A DNA stretch of 64,000 nt from Paenibacillus sp. J2TS4 (GCF_018403245.1 NZ_BOSH01000001.1:868001-932000), one strand, 5' to 3'; positions 45,181-55,105 are shown, counted from the first letter of the stretch. Numbers and translations: made by a program. Notes: generated by a model from the sequence alone, not told the origin.

Positions 45181-46143
45181 ATGGTGAAAGGATCTGCCGG
45201 ACTGGAGACGAAATCACGATTGAATCTCGGGCATAAAAGCAGGCTTAGGCGGTTTTTCATGCAGATGGATATTCAGCTCATGGTACTGCCCGCGCTTGTC
45301 TTTATCTTTATTTTTTCCTATATCCCCATGTATGGCGTTCTGATCGCCTTTCAGGATTACAAGTTAGGTTCTAACTTATTGAACAATAATTGGGTCGGGC
45401 TGAAGCATTTTATCCAATTTTTTAATGCTCCGGAATTTTATATCGTCATGCGAAACACGATTGTGATCAGTTTTCTGAAGTTTTTTTTCGGATTTCCGGC
45501 TCCGATTATTTTAGCTTTGATGCTGAATGAAGTCCGCAAGATGGTGTTCAAGCGGGTTGTACAGACCGTAACTTACCTGCCTCACTTTCTGTCCTGGGTC
45601 GTCATCGGGTCCATGGTGACCTCCATGCTTTCCGTGGATAATGGCAGTATCAATATGCTGCTGGAGAAATTAAGGCTGATCGATGAACCTATTAATTTCC
45701 TGTCTATGACGGAATATTTCTGGACCATTCTCGTCACGACCAATGTGTGGAAGGAGATCGGATTCAATTCGATCGTATTCTTGGCGGCCATTGCCGGAAT
45801 CGATCCTCACTTATATGAGGCAGCTTCTATCGACGGCGCAAACCGGTTCAAGCAGATCGGTTTAATTACTCTTCCGTGCATCATGCCTGTTGTCATCATC
45901 TTTATGATCTTGGCAATCGGGAACCTCCTGAATGCCGGCTTCGAAGATATTCTCATTCTCGCCTCCAACCCGGCTTTGCGAGAAGTATCGGATTCCCTGG
46001 AAGTACATGTTGTTCGAGTCGGGATTGATAACTACAGGTACTCCTATGCAACGGCCATCGGTCTGTTCAAAGCCGTAGTCAGCGTAACGCTGCTTACCTT
46101 GGCGAACTTCCTGGCCAGAAGGACAGGCAACAGCTTGTGGTAA
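45181..46143 (+). CDS. ABC transporter permease (LplB family)
   Basis: A 320-residue permease of the CUT1 subgroup typical of Paenibacillus glycan uptake. QMDIQLMVLPALVFIFIFSYIPMYG starts the first helix. The EAA loop is EAASIDGANRFKQIGLITLPCI, and the protein ends in LARRTGNSLW, as family members do. The ATG at 45181 has AAAGGAGGT 8 nt upstream; the frame's earlier ATG lacks a site. It heads an operon with a second permease and a binding lipoprotein. No ATPase is present. Confidence 0.92.
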   Translation: MVKGSAGLETKSRLNLGHKSRLRRFFMQMDIQLMVLPALVFIFIFSYIPMYGVLIAFQDYKLGSNLLNNNWVGLKHFIQFFNAPEFYIVMRNTIVISFLKFFFGFPAPIILALMLNEVRKMVFKRVVQTVTYLPHFLSWVVIGSMVTSMLSVDNGSINMLLEKLRLIDEPINFLSMTEYFWTILVTTNVWKEIGFNSIVFLAAIAGIDPHLYEAASIDGANRFKQIGLITLPCIMPVVIIFMILAIGNLLNAGFEDILILASNPALREVSDSLEVHVVRVGIDNYRYSYATAIGLFKAVVSVTLLTLANFLARRTGNSLW

Positions 46144-46173
46144 TGATCATTCCACAGATAGGAGGACCTAGCG

Positions 46174-47070
46174 ATGATTCGAGATAGTATGGGAGACCGC
46201 GTCTTAACCTCACTTATATATGTCTTTTTGACTGTGCTGGCGTTTTCGACCTTTTATCCGTTCTGGAATTCACTGGTGATATCATTTAACGAAGGGATAG
46301 ATACTTCGAAGGGCGGAATTACGTTCTGGCCGCGAGAATTCACTTTGGATAACTACAAAATTGTATTTGAAGATTCGCGATTAATGAATGGATTCATTAT
46401 TGCCGCCTTGCGTACGGTCATAGGCACCGTATCCGCGATACTGGCGACGTCCATATTTGCCTTTGGAATGTCGAAGAAAGAGCTGATTGGCCGTAAATAT
46501 TATATGATCATGTGTATTATTACGATGTATTTCCACGGCGGACTCATTCCAACCTATATGCTCATCAGAGGGCTCGGCTTGTTCAATTCTTTCTGGGTGT
46601 TCATTATTCCTGGACTGATCAGCGTATGGAACATGATTATCTTCCGCACGTTCTTCCACGGACTTCCACAGGGCCTGGAGGAATCCGCCAAGATCGATGG
46701 CTGCGGCAATTGGGGAACGTTCTTCCGGATTGTCCTTCCGCTCTCGGGACCTGTAGTGGCAACACTATCGCTGTTCACGGCCGTCGCCCACTGGAATGAA
46801 TGGTTCGTGGCCAGCATTTATATCACGAATGAGAATTTGCTGCCGATTCAGACGGTCCTGCGGCAAATTCTATTCTCCAATATTGCGTCGGAACAAATGT
46901 CTAACATCGATGTCAGTTCGATTGCTCATCTGAACGCCGCCAAAAAAATTACATCGAAGTCGTTAACGATGGCCACGATCATGGTCGCAACCATTCCCAT
47001 CGTATGCGTATACCCATTCCTTCAGAAGTATTTCGTTAAAGGCGTCTTGATCGGATCCATGAAAGAGTGA
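46174..47070 (+). CDS. ABC transporter permease (YtcP/LplC family)
   Basis: A 298-residue partner permease. RVLTSLIYVFLTVLAFSTFYPFWNSLVISFN at the N-terminus, the EAA loop ESAKIDGCGNWGTFFRIVLPLSGP and the C-terminal PFLQKYFVKGVLIGSMKE are family hallmarks. AGGAGG stands 9 nt before the ATG. Its end is 90 nt before the binding-protein start. Confidence 0.92.
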   Translation: MIRDSMGDRVLTSLIYVFLTVLAFSTFYPFWNSLVISFNEGIDTSKGGITFWPREFTLDNYKIVFEDSRLMNGFIIAALRTVIGTVSAILATSIFAFGMSKKELIGRKYYMIMCIITMYFHGGLIPTYMLIRGLGLFNSFWVFIIPGLISVWNMIIFRTFFHGLPQGLEESAKIDGCGNWGTFFRIVLPLSGPVVATLSLFTAVAHWNEWFVASIYITNENLLPIQTVLRQILFSNIASEQMSNIDVSSIAHLNAAKKITSKSLTMATIMVATIPIVCVYPFLQKYFVKGVLIGSMKE

Positions 47071-47159
47071 TGGATGAACACCGCGAGATGAAGCGCCGCA
47101 TGAGTTTAGAGCCTGAGTGCTTTAAACATAGATTAATAAGTGGAAAGGGGAAGAATCCA

Positions 47160-48845
47160 GTGAAGAACAAGAGAAATTTTCTTCTCAATGTGCTCTTTGT
47201 CTTTATGGTAACCATTCTTTTGCTGGCAGGCTGCAGCAGCGATAACACAAGTGCACCGCCCGCGAATGAACCCGAGAAGCAGGGGGATTCCGGGCCTAAG
47301 GCTGAGAGTGAGACTCCAGAGAGCGATCTGTACGAGTTAGGCAAGGAAGAGCTTGAAGTATCGTTCTACGGCAACTATGGCTGGTATCAAATGCCGAAAT
47401 GGGGCAAAGATCCCGCTTCGAAATGGATTGAGGATAATTTGAAGGTGCACGTCACGGCGATCAGCTCGGGCGGGAACAATGCGCAGAAGCTGCAAACGAT
47501 GATTGCCGGGGATGAACTGTCTGATATTGTGTGGACAGAGAGGGGAGCGGACGTTGAGCGGCTTCGTGAAGCCGGCATGCTCGTGCCGCTGGACGAGTTC
47601 ATCGAGAAATATCCTAATTTCAAGAAACATCTGTCCGAGCAGCATCTGGCCATGCTTCGTTCTCCGGACGGCAAGATCTATCAGCTTCCCAACTATTACA
47701 CCCAGCAGCCTAACGGCAACGCCGGATACGCGATTAATAAAAAAATCTATAAAGAGCTCGGTTCTCCGAAGCTGGAGACCACCGACGACTTATATGAATA
47801 TTTGAAGGCGGTCAAGGAAAAGTTCCCGGACGTGACTCCTTTTGAGACGGGATTGGCCAAAGAAGGTCACGGGATTGACCAGATTTTCTCTTCCTTCAAG
47901 GAAGGCAACTTGTCCTTTACCCGCTTCTTCGGGGTGCCGGACGGCGACAAAATCGTTTCCATCTATAAAGACCCCGGATTCCGCGAATCGGTAGTTTTCG
48001 TTGCGAGGCTGATGCGCGAGAAACTGATGACGCTGGACGCCAATACGCAGACGGAGGATCAGGTCAAGGAAAAGGCGATGAATGGCAAGTTTGCCGTCAT
48101 AGCTACCTTTGACCCGATGAAGATGCTGGCGGCTGCCGATGCGGAGCTGAAGAAGAATGACCCAGAGGATGGATATATGTTTATCCAGCCGATCGTCAAG
48201 GACGGCCTGGATCGCAGTAAAATCTATCCGGGTACATACAATCAGTTGGGCTGGAACGTCGCTTTGATTACCAAGAAGGCGAAAAATCCGGAAGCGGTGT
48301 TCGCTCTCCTGGACTGGATGACCGGGCCGGAGGGAAGCATGATTCTGAACTGGGGACCTCCCGGACCGGATGGATACTGGAACGGATTTGAGGCGGACGG
48401 AGTGACTCCGAAGTTCAATAATGAGAAGTACTTGAGCGATCCCGATACATTGGCGGAAATTAACGGAAAAGCCGGCGATCTGGTATGGGTGGGCAATACG
48501 ATGTTTCTGGATAATACGAAGAAGCAGATGCTGTCGAACGTGCCGGCCGATCAAATCGACTTTAGCAATCGCTGGCAGATGGAAATTACTTGGGCGACGC
48601 AAGGTGACTTTACCGAGTTCTTGAATTGGGAGCCGGCCCCGGATAGTGAAGAGGGCATCATAAGGCAAAGCATCAGAGATATATGGCTGACAGCCAGAGC
48701 GAAGTCGATGTATGCCAAAACAGATGAAGAAGCGCTGCAAATTTTGGATAAGGCCCATGACGATTCGATGAAGGTTGGCTATGAGAAGTTTCTTGATCAT
48801 GTAGCCAAAGTATGGGCCGAGAATAAAAAAGCATTAAAGAAATAA
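47160..48845 (+). CDS. Extracellular substrate-binding lipoprotein (LplA-type, CUT1)
   Basis: A 561-residue lipoprotein with signal peptide NKRNFLLNVLFVFMVTILLLAGC (lipobox LLAGC), then an acidic linker. The large body is of the LplA-like family-1 solute-binding type: NAQKLQTMIAGDELSDIVWTE, DWMTGPEGSMILNWGPPG. I prefer the GTG at 47160 with AAAGGGGAA upstream; an ATG 93 nt earlier gives a non-signal-like N-terminus. The substrate is unknown, probably an oligosaccharide. Confidence 0.9.
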   Translation: MKNKRNFLLNVLFVFMVTILLLAGCSSDNTSAPPANEPEKQGDSGPKAESETPESDLYELGKEELEVSFYGNYGWYQMPKWGKDPASKWIEDNLKVHVTAISSGGNNAQKLQTMIAGDELSDIVWTERGADVERLREAGMLVPLDEFIEKYPNFKKHLSEQHLAMLRSPDGKIYQLPNYYTQQPNGNAGYAINKKIYKELGSPKLETTDDLYEYLKAVKEKFPDVTPFETGLAKEGHGIDQIFSSFKEGNLSFTRFFGVPDGDKIVSIYKDPGFRESVVFVARLMREKLMTLDANTQTEDQVKEKAMNGKFAVIATFDPMKMLAAADAELKKNDPEDGYMFIQPIVKDGLDRSKIYPGTYNQLGWNVALITKKAKNPEAVFALLDWMTGPEGSMILNWGPPGPDGYWNGFEADGVTPKFNNEKYLSDPDTLAEINGKAGDLVWVGNTMFLDNTKKQMLSNVPADQIDFSNRWQMEITWATQGDFTEFLNWEPAPDSEEGIIRQSIRDIWLTARAKSMYAKTDEEALQILDKAHDDSMKVGYEKFLDHVAKVWAENKKALKK

Positions 48846-48856
48846 GGCTGTTTGAG

Positions 48857-48882
48857 GGCCCGCTATACGGCGGGCCTTTGTT
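48857..48882 (+). terminator. Terminator between binding protein and two-component genes
   Basis: GGCCCGC-TATACG-GCGGGCC followed by TTTGTTTC, 11 nt after the stop. It separates the transport genes from the regulator genes or attenuates read-through. Confidence 0.8.
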
Positions 48883-49009
48883 TCATTGGCAGATGGGGTG
48901 GTAGAGAATCCTCTCCCTGTTCAAAAGGGACGGTAATGATATACTTAGAACAGGAAATTATTGGGTGTCCGTTAACGGCTGACCTCATGTGTTGAAGGGA
49001 GCATCACTT

Positions 49010-50590
49010 ATGTATAACGTATTATTAGTAGACGACGAGATGCTTGATCTCGAAGGAATGAAGCAGTTTATTCCATGGGAAGATCTCGGCATGAAAGTGG
49101 CAGCAGCGGTAAATAACGCCTTTGAAGCATGCGATATTATAGAGAGACTTCCAATAGATATCCTGGTTAGCGATGTAAATATGCCGAATATGTCGGGGTT
49201 GGAACTGGCACGAAGAGCAATAGAGAAAGGGGCAGATATCCGCATTATATTTGTAAGCGGTTTCCAAGAATTTAGTTATGTAAAGCAGGCATTGTCATTA
49301 AAGGCTTATAGTTATGTACTGAAGCCGATGGATGATAATGAACTGATCGCAGCGCTTATGAAGGCGAAGCAGGACTTGGAAAATGAACGGAAGCGCCGTG
49401 ATGTGGAAGAGGCGTACCAGCGAATGATTCCAATGGCCAAGAACGACCTGCTTATAAGATTGCTTGAGGGCGAGTACGACCGTGATTACCTGCAAGAAAT
49501 GATAACGCTGGTTCGGTCGTACGAATTGGATAAGCTGGAATGGCCTGTTCGCGCCGCCGTTATGGAGCTTGATGAGTTGAGCTGGACGCATGAGGATACC
49601 CGTCTGTCCCAGCAGGTGATGTCGAGGAAATTCCTCTATGAGGTGAATAATATTGGACAAAAACATGGTATGCCGCATTGCTGCAAGCAGTCACCCCACC
49701 GGATCGTATTGTTGGTTCATGATCGGCGGATGAAAGAGCTGGTGGATGAATTGTATGACGTTGTTCATGCGAATTTTCCCGTTACGATGACGATTGGTGT
49801 AGGGGAGCCGGTGTATACGCTTGAACAGCTTCACATCTCTTTTAAGCAGGCTATGGAGGCAGTGGACGGAAAAATGTTCATAGGTAAAGGCAAGCTTATT
49901 ATGTATGAAGAAGCAAGTCGGGAACCGGAAATGATTGATGCCCGAACATTGGATAATCGCATGGAAGCTTTATTTAACGCCCTGACGGAATACGAGTTGG
50001 TCCTTATTTATGACGAGATTGAGAAATTACTCGAATCTGTAAGCATGCTAAGATCCAAATTTACGGTACATAATCTTGCGATGTTTATCATATGGAAGCT
50101 GGATCAGCAGTTGAAGGCTAGGGAGGAGAACTTATTTGATATTTTAGGAATGGAGCTTCATAACCTAAATATTTTGCTTCAGTTCGAAACGATTAACGAT
50201 ATTCGCTCTTGGCTTGTCCGAAAGACGTTTGAAATATCGGAGTACCTGCGAAGCAAATCAAGCTCCAAGAATAACAAGCTCATTCGGGAAATGATGCAAA
50301 TGATGAAAGATAGAATGCACGACAATATTACGCTCAAAGATGTTGCTCAACAGTTTTCTTTTTCTCCCAACTATCTGGGATATATGTTTAAGGAGGAAAC
50401 AGGCAAATCGTTCAGTGAAGTGCTGATTCAACTGCGCATGGAGCGAGCGCGCGATTTGTTAAAAGAGCCTTCTATGAAAATATATGAAATTGCCAATCAA
50501 GTCGGCTATCGCTATCTCCCTTATTTCAGCAGACAATTCAAGGAGGCGTACGGGATGACGCCGATGGAGTATCGCAAACGAGAATTATAA
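49010..50590 (+). CDS. YesN-type response regulator (REC + AraC HTH)
   Basis: A 526-residue regulator. The receiver domain has D8/D9, phospho-acceptor D55 (ILVSDVNMPNMSG) and the YVLKP Lys. The C-terminal AraC HTH is ITLKDVAQQFSFSPNYLGYMFKEETGKSFSE and ends with LPYFSRQFKEAYGMTPMEYR. The ATG at 49010 has GAAGGGAG upstream. It is 13 nt before its sensor kinase gene and should control the transporter operon just upstream. Confidence 0.92.
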   Translation: MYNVLLVDDEMLDLEGMKQFIPWEDLGMKVAAAVNNAFEACDIIERLPIDILVSDVNMPNMSGLELARRAIEKGADIRIIFVSGFQEFSYVKQALSLKAYSYVLKPMDDNELIAALMKAKQDLENERKRRDVEEAYQRMIPMAKNDLLIRLLEGEYDRDYLQEMITLVRSYELDKLEWPVRAAVMELDELSWTHEDTRLSQQVMSRKFLYEVNNIGQKHGMPHCCKQSPHRIVLLVHDRRMKELVDELYDVVHANFPVTMTIGVGEPVYTLEQLHISFKQAMEAVDGKMFIGKGKLIMYEEASREPEMIDARTLDNRMEALFNALTEYELVLIYDEIEKLLESVSMLRSKFTVHNLAMFIIWKLDQQLKAREENLFDILGMELHNLNILLQFETINDIRSWLVRKTFEISEYLRSKSSSKNNKLIREMMQMMKDRMHDNITLKDVAQQFSFSPNYLGYMFKEETGKSFSEVLIQLRMERARDLLKEPSMKIYEIANQVGYRYLPYFSRQFKEAYGMTPMEYRKREL

Positions 50591-50603
50591 TAGGGAGGGT
50601 GCT

Positions 50604-52355
50604 ATGAACGAGCAGCGGTCGAAACACCGGTATTTGCCCATCGGCTATAAATTAATGCTTACCTATATGCTGTTCATTCTTATTCCGGTATCTGTTATCG
50701 GCTATGTCTCCCATTCCATTTATGACGAATCGATACGGAAGCATATGAAGATGAATGTTCGGGGAACCTTGCTGCAGATCCGCGATAACATTGAATATAA
50801 GATGCGGGATATGGTCCGCATTTCTTCTCTTTTATATAGCGATTATGATTTGTACCGGTATTTACGAAGCTATGAGGAGGGGTGGGATAACTATGACCGG
50901 ATGACCAAAGAAGTGCTGCCCAAAATAGAGGTGGCCACTAAATCCACCGGTATGAAGCTGTGGACTTCGGTGTTTTTCCGCAATGAATCGATTCATGAAA
51001 TATACAAGAATGTGATTGGAGATGAAAATCCGGAAGACGGCAGTTGGTCGTACGATATCTATCATCTTAACCGCATAGAAGAGAAGGAATGGTATCATCA
51101 ATTCCCTCACGAGAAATACGGGTTTACGATGAAATGGAGCCAAATTGAGAAAGATGAAGAGCTTCATCGCATTTCTTTGCTCCGTAGGCTTGTAGACACG
51201 TACAATCCGCTTCAATTGGAGGAAGCCGGGTTCCTTCGCATTAATGTGACCATTCAGGAATTGTTCGACAGTCTCGATTATTCCAAGATTGGCAGCGGCA
51301 GCGTACTTTATATCCAGGATGAATCCGGCCGAATTATGCATCAGTCGGGAGAGCTTCCGGCCGCCTATTCGGACGGCCAAGACGAATTGGACAGGAGCTA
51401 TTTAATGATTCAAGAGACGGTCGGACAGCCATCGTGGAAGCTGGTTGCCCTTGTCCCTCTCACGATCATCCAGCAGGATGCGCTGAAGGTCCGCCTGTTG
51501 ATCATCTTTATTTGTTTGATTTGCTTTATTGTCTTCTCTTTTGCAGGAGGGTTTATCTCCCGGTATTTTGCCAAACGGATAAACAAGTTTGTATCGGTGC
51601 TTAACGCCTTTCGTGAAGGAGATCTGCATAAGCGTATCTCCTACCGGGGCAAGGATGAGTTCTTCCAAATTGCAACGGCGCTCAACAATATGGGGGAAAA
51701 TATCGAGACCTTGATCAAGGAAGTGTATTGGAACCAGCTCCAGAAGAAGGAAGCCGAACTGGAAATGCTGCAGGCGCAAATTAATCCGCATTTTCTCTAC
51801 AACACATTGTCTTCCATCAGCCGTCTCGCCAAGTTCGGACAGAATGACAGGCTGCAGCAAATGGTATTAGGCTTGGCCAAATTCTACCGTTTGTCCCTGA
51901 ACAGCGGCAAGCTCATGATTCCGGTTCCGAAAGAGCTGGAACAGGCGCAAGCGTATGTGGATATTCAGAAGATCAAGTATGGGGAGCGGCTTCTTGTGCA
52001 GTTCGACATAGATATGGAGATATGGCCTTACAGCACCGTAAAATTGATATTGCAGCCGTTTATTGAGAACGTTCTGGAGCATGCCTGGTGCGGAGACCGG
52101 ATCCATATTCGCATCGTGGCGGCTAGGGAAGGGGATAACCTGCTGTTTCGCGTCATTGATGATGGAGTCGGCATGTCACCGCAGCGAGTGGGAGACATCT
52201 TTGACGGTCGGGATCATGTGAACGCAGGCTATGGCATCCGCAATGTCGATCAACGCATCAAGCTGCATTACGGGCCGGAGTATGGCGTAACTATCGACAG
52301 CCGGCTGGGAATCGGGACATCCGTTTCGATCCGGATTCCGGCGAGACATGACTGA
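50604..52355 (+). CDS. YesM-type sensor histidine kinase
   Basis: A 583-residue membrane kinase. Two transmembrane segments (about 16-36 and 295-318) flank an extracellular sensor of about 260 residues. HAMP follows (INKFVSVLNAFREGDLHKRISYRGKDEF), then the His_kinase motif AQINPHFLYNTLSSI with the phosphorylated His, and HATPase boxes QPFIENVLEHAW, VIDDGVGM and GYGIRNVDQRI. GGGAGGG precedes the ATG. It pairs with the preceding response regulator to sense an extracellular sugar. Confidence 0.95.
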   Translation: MNEQRSKHRYLPIGYKLMLTYMLFILIPVSVIGYVSHSIYDESIRKHMKMNVRGTLLQIRDNIEYKMRDMVRISSLLYSDYDLYRYLRSYEEGWDNYDRMTKEVLPKIEVATKSTGMKLWTSVFFRNESIHEIYKNVIGDENPEDGSWSYDIYHLNRIEEKEWYHQFPHEKYGFTMKWSQIEKDEELHRISLLRRLVDTYNPLQLEEAGFLRINVTIQELFDSLDYSKIGSGSVLYIQDESGRIMHQSGELPAAYSDGQDELDRSYLMIQETVGQPSWKLVALVPLTIIQQDALKVRLLIIFICLICFIVFSFAGGFISRYFAKRINKFVSVLNAFREGDLHKRISYRGKDEFFQIATALNNMGENIETLIKEVYWNQLQKKEAELEMLQAQINPHFLYNTLSSISRLAKFGQNDRLQQMVLGLAKFYRLSLNSGKLMIPVPKELEQAQAYVDIQKIKYGERLLVQFDIDMEIWPYSTVKLILQPFIENVLEHAWCGDRIHIRIVAAREGDNLLFRVIDDGVGMSPQRVGDIFDGRDHVNAGYGIRNVDQRIKLHYGPEYGVTIDSRLGIGTSVSIRIPARHD

Positions 52356-52446
52356 TGGGCACGAATCGGACAGGGGGAAGTATGACGGCTGGGATAACCG
52401 CAACATATTAGCGATTAGATACGTTCTATAAGTGAGGTGATATTGG

Positions 52447-53022
52447 ATGGGAAAACCATTTTTGTTACAATTTATTATAATTATGTTTGTGTTGACCAGC
52501 TGTGCTTCTTCAACCCTGGATGGAGAAAACGGGGCAGATCTGACGTATGAGCCATTGAACAGGCAAAGGGCCGAGGTAACAGAAGGGGATTTCGTCTATC
52601 GTCTTGTTACGGAAAAACCGGAATACCGAGAGGGTGAACCGGTCATTCTGTATGCGGAGCTGGAATATGTAGGCGATAAGGAAGAGGTTACGATTTACCA
52701 TGCGGCATCGCCATTCTATTTTCCCATGACGGAGAAAACCCGGGGCTACAGCATTGAATACAATATGCCGCAACCGCTTATAAGCACAACACTCAAGCGG
52801 GGGGAGCCGATCAGGGAGGATTACTCGAAGAGCGGCGGATACAGCCAGGAGGACGATCCCCAATATATCGCTTTCATCAAAAAGCTGTGGGACAGCGGTT
52901 TTCCTGCCGGGTACTATGTAGTTGGCGGCGTGGCCGAATTCTGGATAGAATTGGACAAGGTTGGTCAGGAAAATGAAGAATACCGGATAAAAGCTGAAAT
53001 TGATTTCAGAGTCGTTGAATGA
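52447..53022 (+). CDS. Lipoprotein of unknown function
   Basis: A 191-residue protein with a lipoprotein signal peptide (PFLLQFIIIMFVLTSC; lipobox LTSC). The mature part is beta-strand rich: PEYREGEPVILYAELEYVGDKE is reminiscent of BsuPI-like Ig folds that bind or inhibit proteases, but the match is loose. AGTGAGGTGAT precedes the ATG. Its stop overlaps or abuts the small downstream frame. Confidence 0.65.
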   Translation: MGKPFLLQFIIIMFVLTSCASSTLDGENGADLTYEPLNRQRAEVTEGDFVYRLVTEKPEYREGEPVILYAELEYVGDKEEVTIYHAASPFYFPMTEKTRGYSIEYNMPQPLISTTLKRGEPIREDYSKSGGYSQEDDPQYIAFIKKLWDSGFPAGYYVVGGVAEFWIELDKVGQENEEYRIKAEIDFRVVE

Positions 53023-53039
53023 AGGAAGGTGCCGGGCGA

Positions 53040-53225
53040 ATGACTAATTTCCGCATAGATATGGACGGGAGGAACAGCGGTCCCTGGATGGGCCACTGCC
53101 TTTCGGAAATGGGGTGCATTTGGCTGGCGGACACACCGCAGGGTGTGCTGCCTCATGAACGTGAGCATGCCGCCATTGTGAAGCAGACGGTCGAAGCCTA
53201 CCATGCCTTTACAAAGAGTCTTTAG
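53040..53225 (+). CDS. Small hypothetical protein
   Basis: A 61-residue frame beginning MTNFRIDMDGRNSGPWMGHC, with GAAGGAAGGTG upstream; another in-frame ATG at 53019 overlaps the stop of the lipoprotein gene. It contains HEREHAAIVKQTVEAYHAF. I do not recognise the family. The tight spacing suggests it may be real and co-transcribed. Confidence 0.4.
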   Translation: MTNFRIDMDGRNSGPWMGHCLSEMGCIWLADTPQGVLPHEREHAAIVKQTVEAYHAFTKSL

Positions 53226-53391
53226 CGCTTTCAGTTTCATCCGTCGGACTGGCCCTTAGAAAGCTCCCGGGGGGGAATAGGATGCGTTAGTCGGGGCATT
53301 GATCCCCGACACGCGTTGCGGCAGTACATGGTGGATGGTCAGACCTATGGGCCTCGGTTTGCACGGAAGAGAGCAAAAGGAGATGAGGAAG

Positions 53392-54207
53392 ATGCCACAC
53401 CTGCTGCATACGTTTGAAAGCATGCCTATTGATTTACGGCACTATCTATCGGGTGATTCAAGGGTGTCCGTTATCAAGGAGAAGACAAGAGCCTCCGTAT
53501 ATCTTATCGAACAAGAGAATGCGATTTATTTGAAAATAACACCTAAGGGTGAACTACATCATGAGGCTGAGATGACGAGATATTTAAGCGGCTGCGGCGT
53601 ATGTGCGAAGGTGCTGCTCTATGTTCAAGATGACCAACACGATTATCTGGTTACCGAACAGGTTAAAGGGAAGAATGCCGCAGAAGAGGAATATCTCGAA
53701 CAGCCGGAACGATTATGCGAAGCTTTTGCCGAAAGCCTCGTCCGATTACATACGATTGGGGCGGAAGATTGCCCCCGAGACAACCGTCTGCAGATCATGG
53801 TCGAGCGTGCCATAGGAAACTTCCGGGACGGGAAAGCAGACCGAAGCCTCCTTCGCTATGTGGGCTATGAAAGCAGGGACGAGGCCTACAAGGAGCTGCT
53901 TCTGCTCGAAGAGCATGCTGAAAGTGACGACAGGGTTATCATTCATGGCGATTATTGCCTGCCTAATTTGATATTGAATGAATTTGAATTCAGCGGATAT
54001 GTGGATGTAGGCTACGGGGGGAGCGGAGACCGGCACTATGATCTTTTCTGGGCGCTCTGGTCTTTGCAATTTAATTTGAAAAGCAGCCGATATTCAGAAC
54101 GCTTTATCGACGCCTACGGCAGAGATAAGGTGGATGAGGATCTGCTTCGTCTATGCGGAATTGTATCGGTCTTTAACGGCTTCCGGGGACAGGACTATTA
54201 TGATTAA
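53392..54207 (+). CDS. Aminoglycoside phosphotransferase (APH(3')-like kinase)
   Basis: A 271-residue protein-kinase-like fold enzyme. ASVYLIEQENAIYLKI supplies the ATP-site Lys. VIIHGDYCLPNLIL is the catalytic loop. The metal-binding motif is VDVGYGGSGDRHYDLFWALWSLQFNL, as in kanamycin kinases. Length and motif order fit APH(3'). Chromosomal relatives in Paenibacillus may act on aminoglycosides or another hydroxylated metabolite. The ATG at 53392 has AAGGAG 9 nt upstream; the frame's first ATG 93 nt before is unsupported. Confidence 0.85.
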   Translation: MPHLLHTFESMPIDLRHYLSGDSRVSVIKEKTRASVYLIEQENAIYLKITPKGELHHEAEMTRYLSGCGVCAKVLLYVQDDQHDYLVTEQVKGKNAAEEEYLEQPERLCEAFAESLVRLHTIGAEDCPRDNRLQIMVERAIGNFRDGKADRSLLRYVGYESRDEAYKELLLLEEHAESDDRVIIHGDYCLPNLILNEFEFSGYVDVGYGGSGDRHYDLFWALWSLQFNLKSSRYSERFIDAYGRDKVDEDLLRLCGIVSVFNGFRGQDYYD

Positions 54208-54220
54208 TAAGAGGGATCCT

Positions 54221-54766
54221 ATGAAAATTGAAGTCAAGCTGACGAATAAAGAAGAAGCCTATATTATTAAAAATTTGTACCCGCTATATCTACACGATCT
54301 ATCCGGCCATTATGGACTGGTTCCGGGTCACCTTCCCAATATCCATGGGATTTTTGAAGATAGCAATGACTATGTGACTTTGCAGGATCAATATGATGTT
54401 CAAAATATTTGGTGGGATAAACCGGGCACTCTCTATCCGTTTTTAGTTACTGTGGATAACATCCCAGCCGGTTTTGAACTCATTGCAACTCCTCCGCATT
54501 GTGCGCAAGGGGTTGACTACTTCGTGAATGATTTTTTTCTGCTGCAGCCATTCAGAGGGAATGGAATTGCGGAATACGCCGCCGGTCAAGTGTTTGAAAA
54601 GTTCAAAGGGAGCTGGCAGCTATTTACGAATCCATCCGAAAAAAATATCGCCGGACAAAAGTTTTGGCGTAAGACGGTATCCAACTATACCAAGGGCCAA
54701 TATGAGGAAAAGGTAGGAACGACTTTTGACGGGTACAAGATGATTTTCAGCTTTCATAACGTCTAA
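54221..54766 (+). CDS. GNAT-family acetyltransferase
   Basis: A 181-residue protein. VDYFVNDFFLLQPFRGNGIAEYAAGQVFEKF is the GNAT acetyl-CoA motif in the central part. It resembles small uncharacterised Firmicute GNATs. The ATG at 54221 has AGAGGGAT upstream and lies 13 nt after the phosphotransferase stop, so the pair is probably one operon. The 3' end overlaps the convergent MerR frame by 20 nt. Confidence 0.82.
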   Translation: MKIEVKLTNKEEAYIIKNLYPLYLHDLSGHYGLVPGHLPNIHGIFEDSNDYVTLQDQYDVQNIWWDKPGTLYPFLVTVDNIPAGFELIATPPHCAQGVDYFVNDFFLLQPFRGNGIAEYAAGQVFEKFKGSWQLFTNPSEKNIAGQKFWRKTVSNYTKGQYEEKVGTTFDGYKMIFSFHNV

Positions 54767-55001
54767 ATTCAATCCTTTTGATAAAATTTGGTCGTTTGCG
54801 GATACTTCTCAATAAATAATTCATTTGCCACCTGGAGGTTCTTCTTAGAACAGATATTTCCTTCAATAAGGATAAATCCTTATCACTATAATTTCTATAT
54901 CCGTTTCCTCCAACTTCCGGATGCACAAGTCCTTGCTTTTCATAATACTCGATTGCCTTTTTTGTTAGAGAACATTTCTTACATACTTCGTGGATTAACA
55001 T
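54747..55001 (-). pseudogene. Truncated MerR-family regulator
   Basis: The 84-residue frame has only the MerR HTH and wing: IHEVCKKCSLTKKAIEYYEKQGLV and NGYRNYSDKDLSLLKEISVLR. After about residue 57 the sequence no longer looks like MerR. A neighbouring frame carries KKNLQVANELFIEKYPQTT, which suggests a frameshift. No effector domain remains. GAGGTG precedes the ATG at 55001. It could also be a genuinely short DNA-binding protein. Confidence 0.55.
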
Positions 55002-55105
55002 TCTTATCACCTCAAACTAATAATAAAGTGATCCCCAAGGTGATAGTCAATATGATTTTTGAAGATTATCTGTCGCGCGGATTCCAAATACCACAACAGA
55101 CAGAT

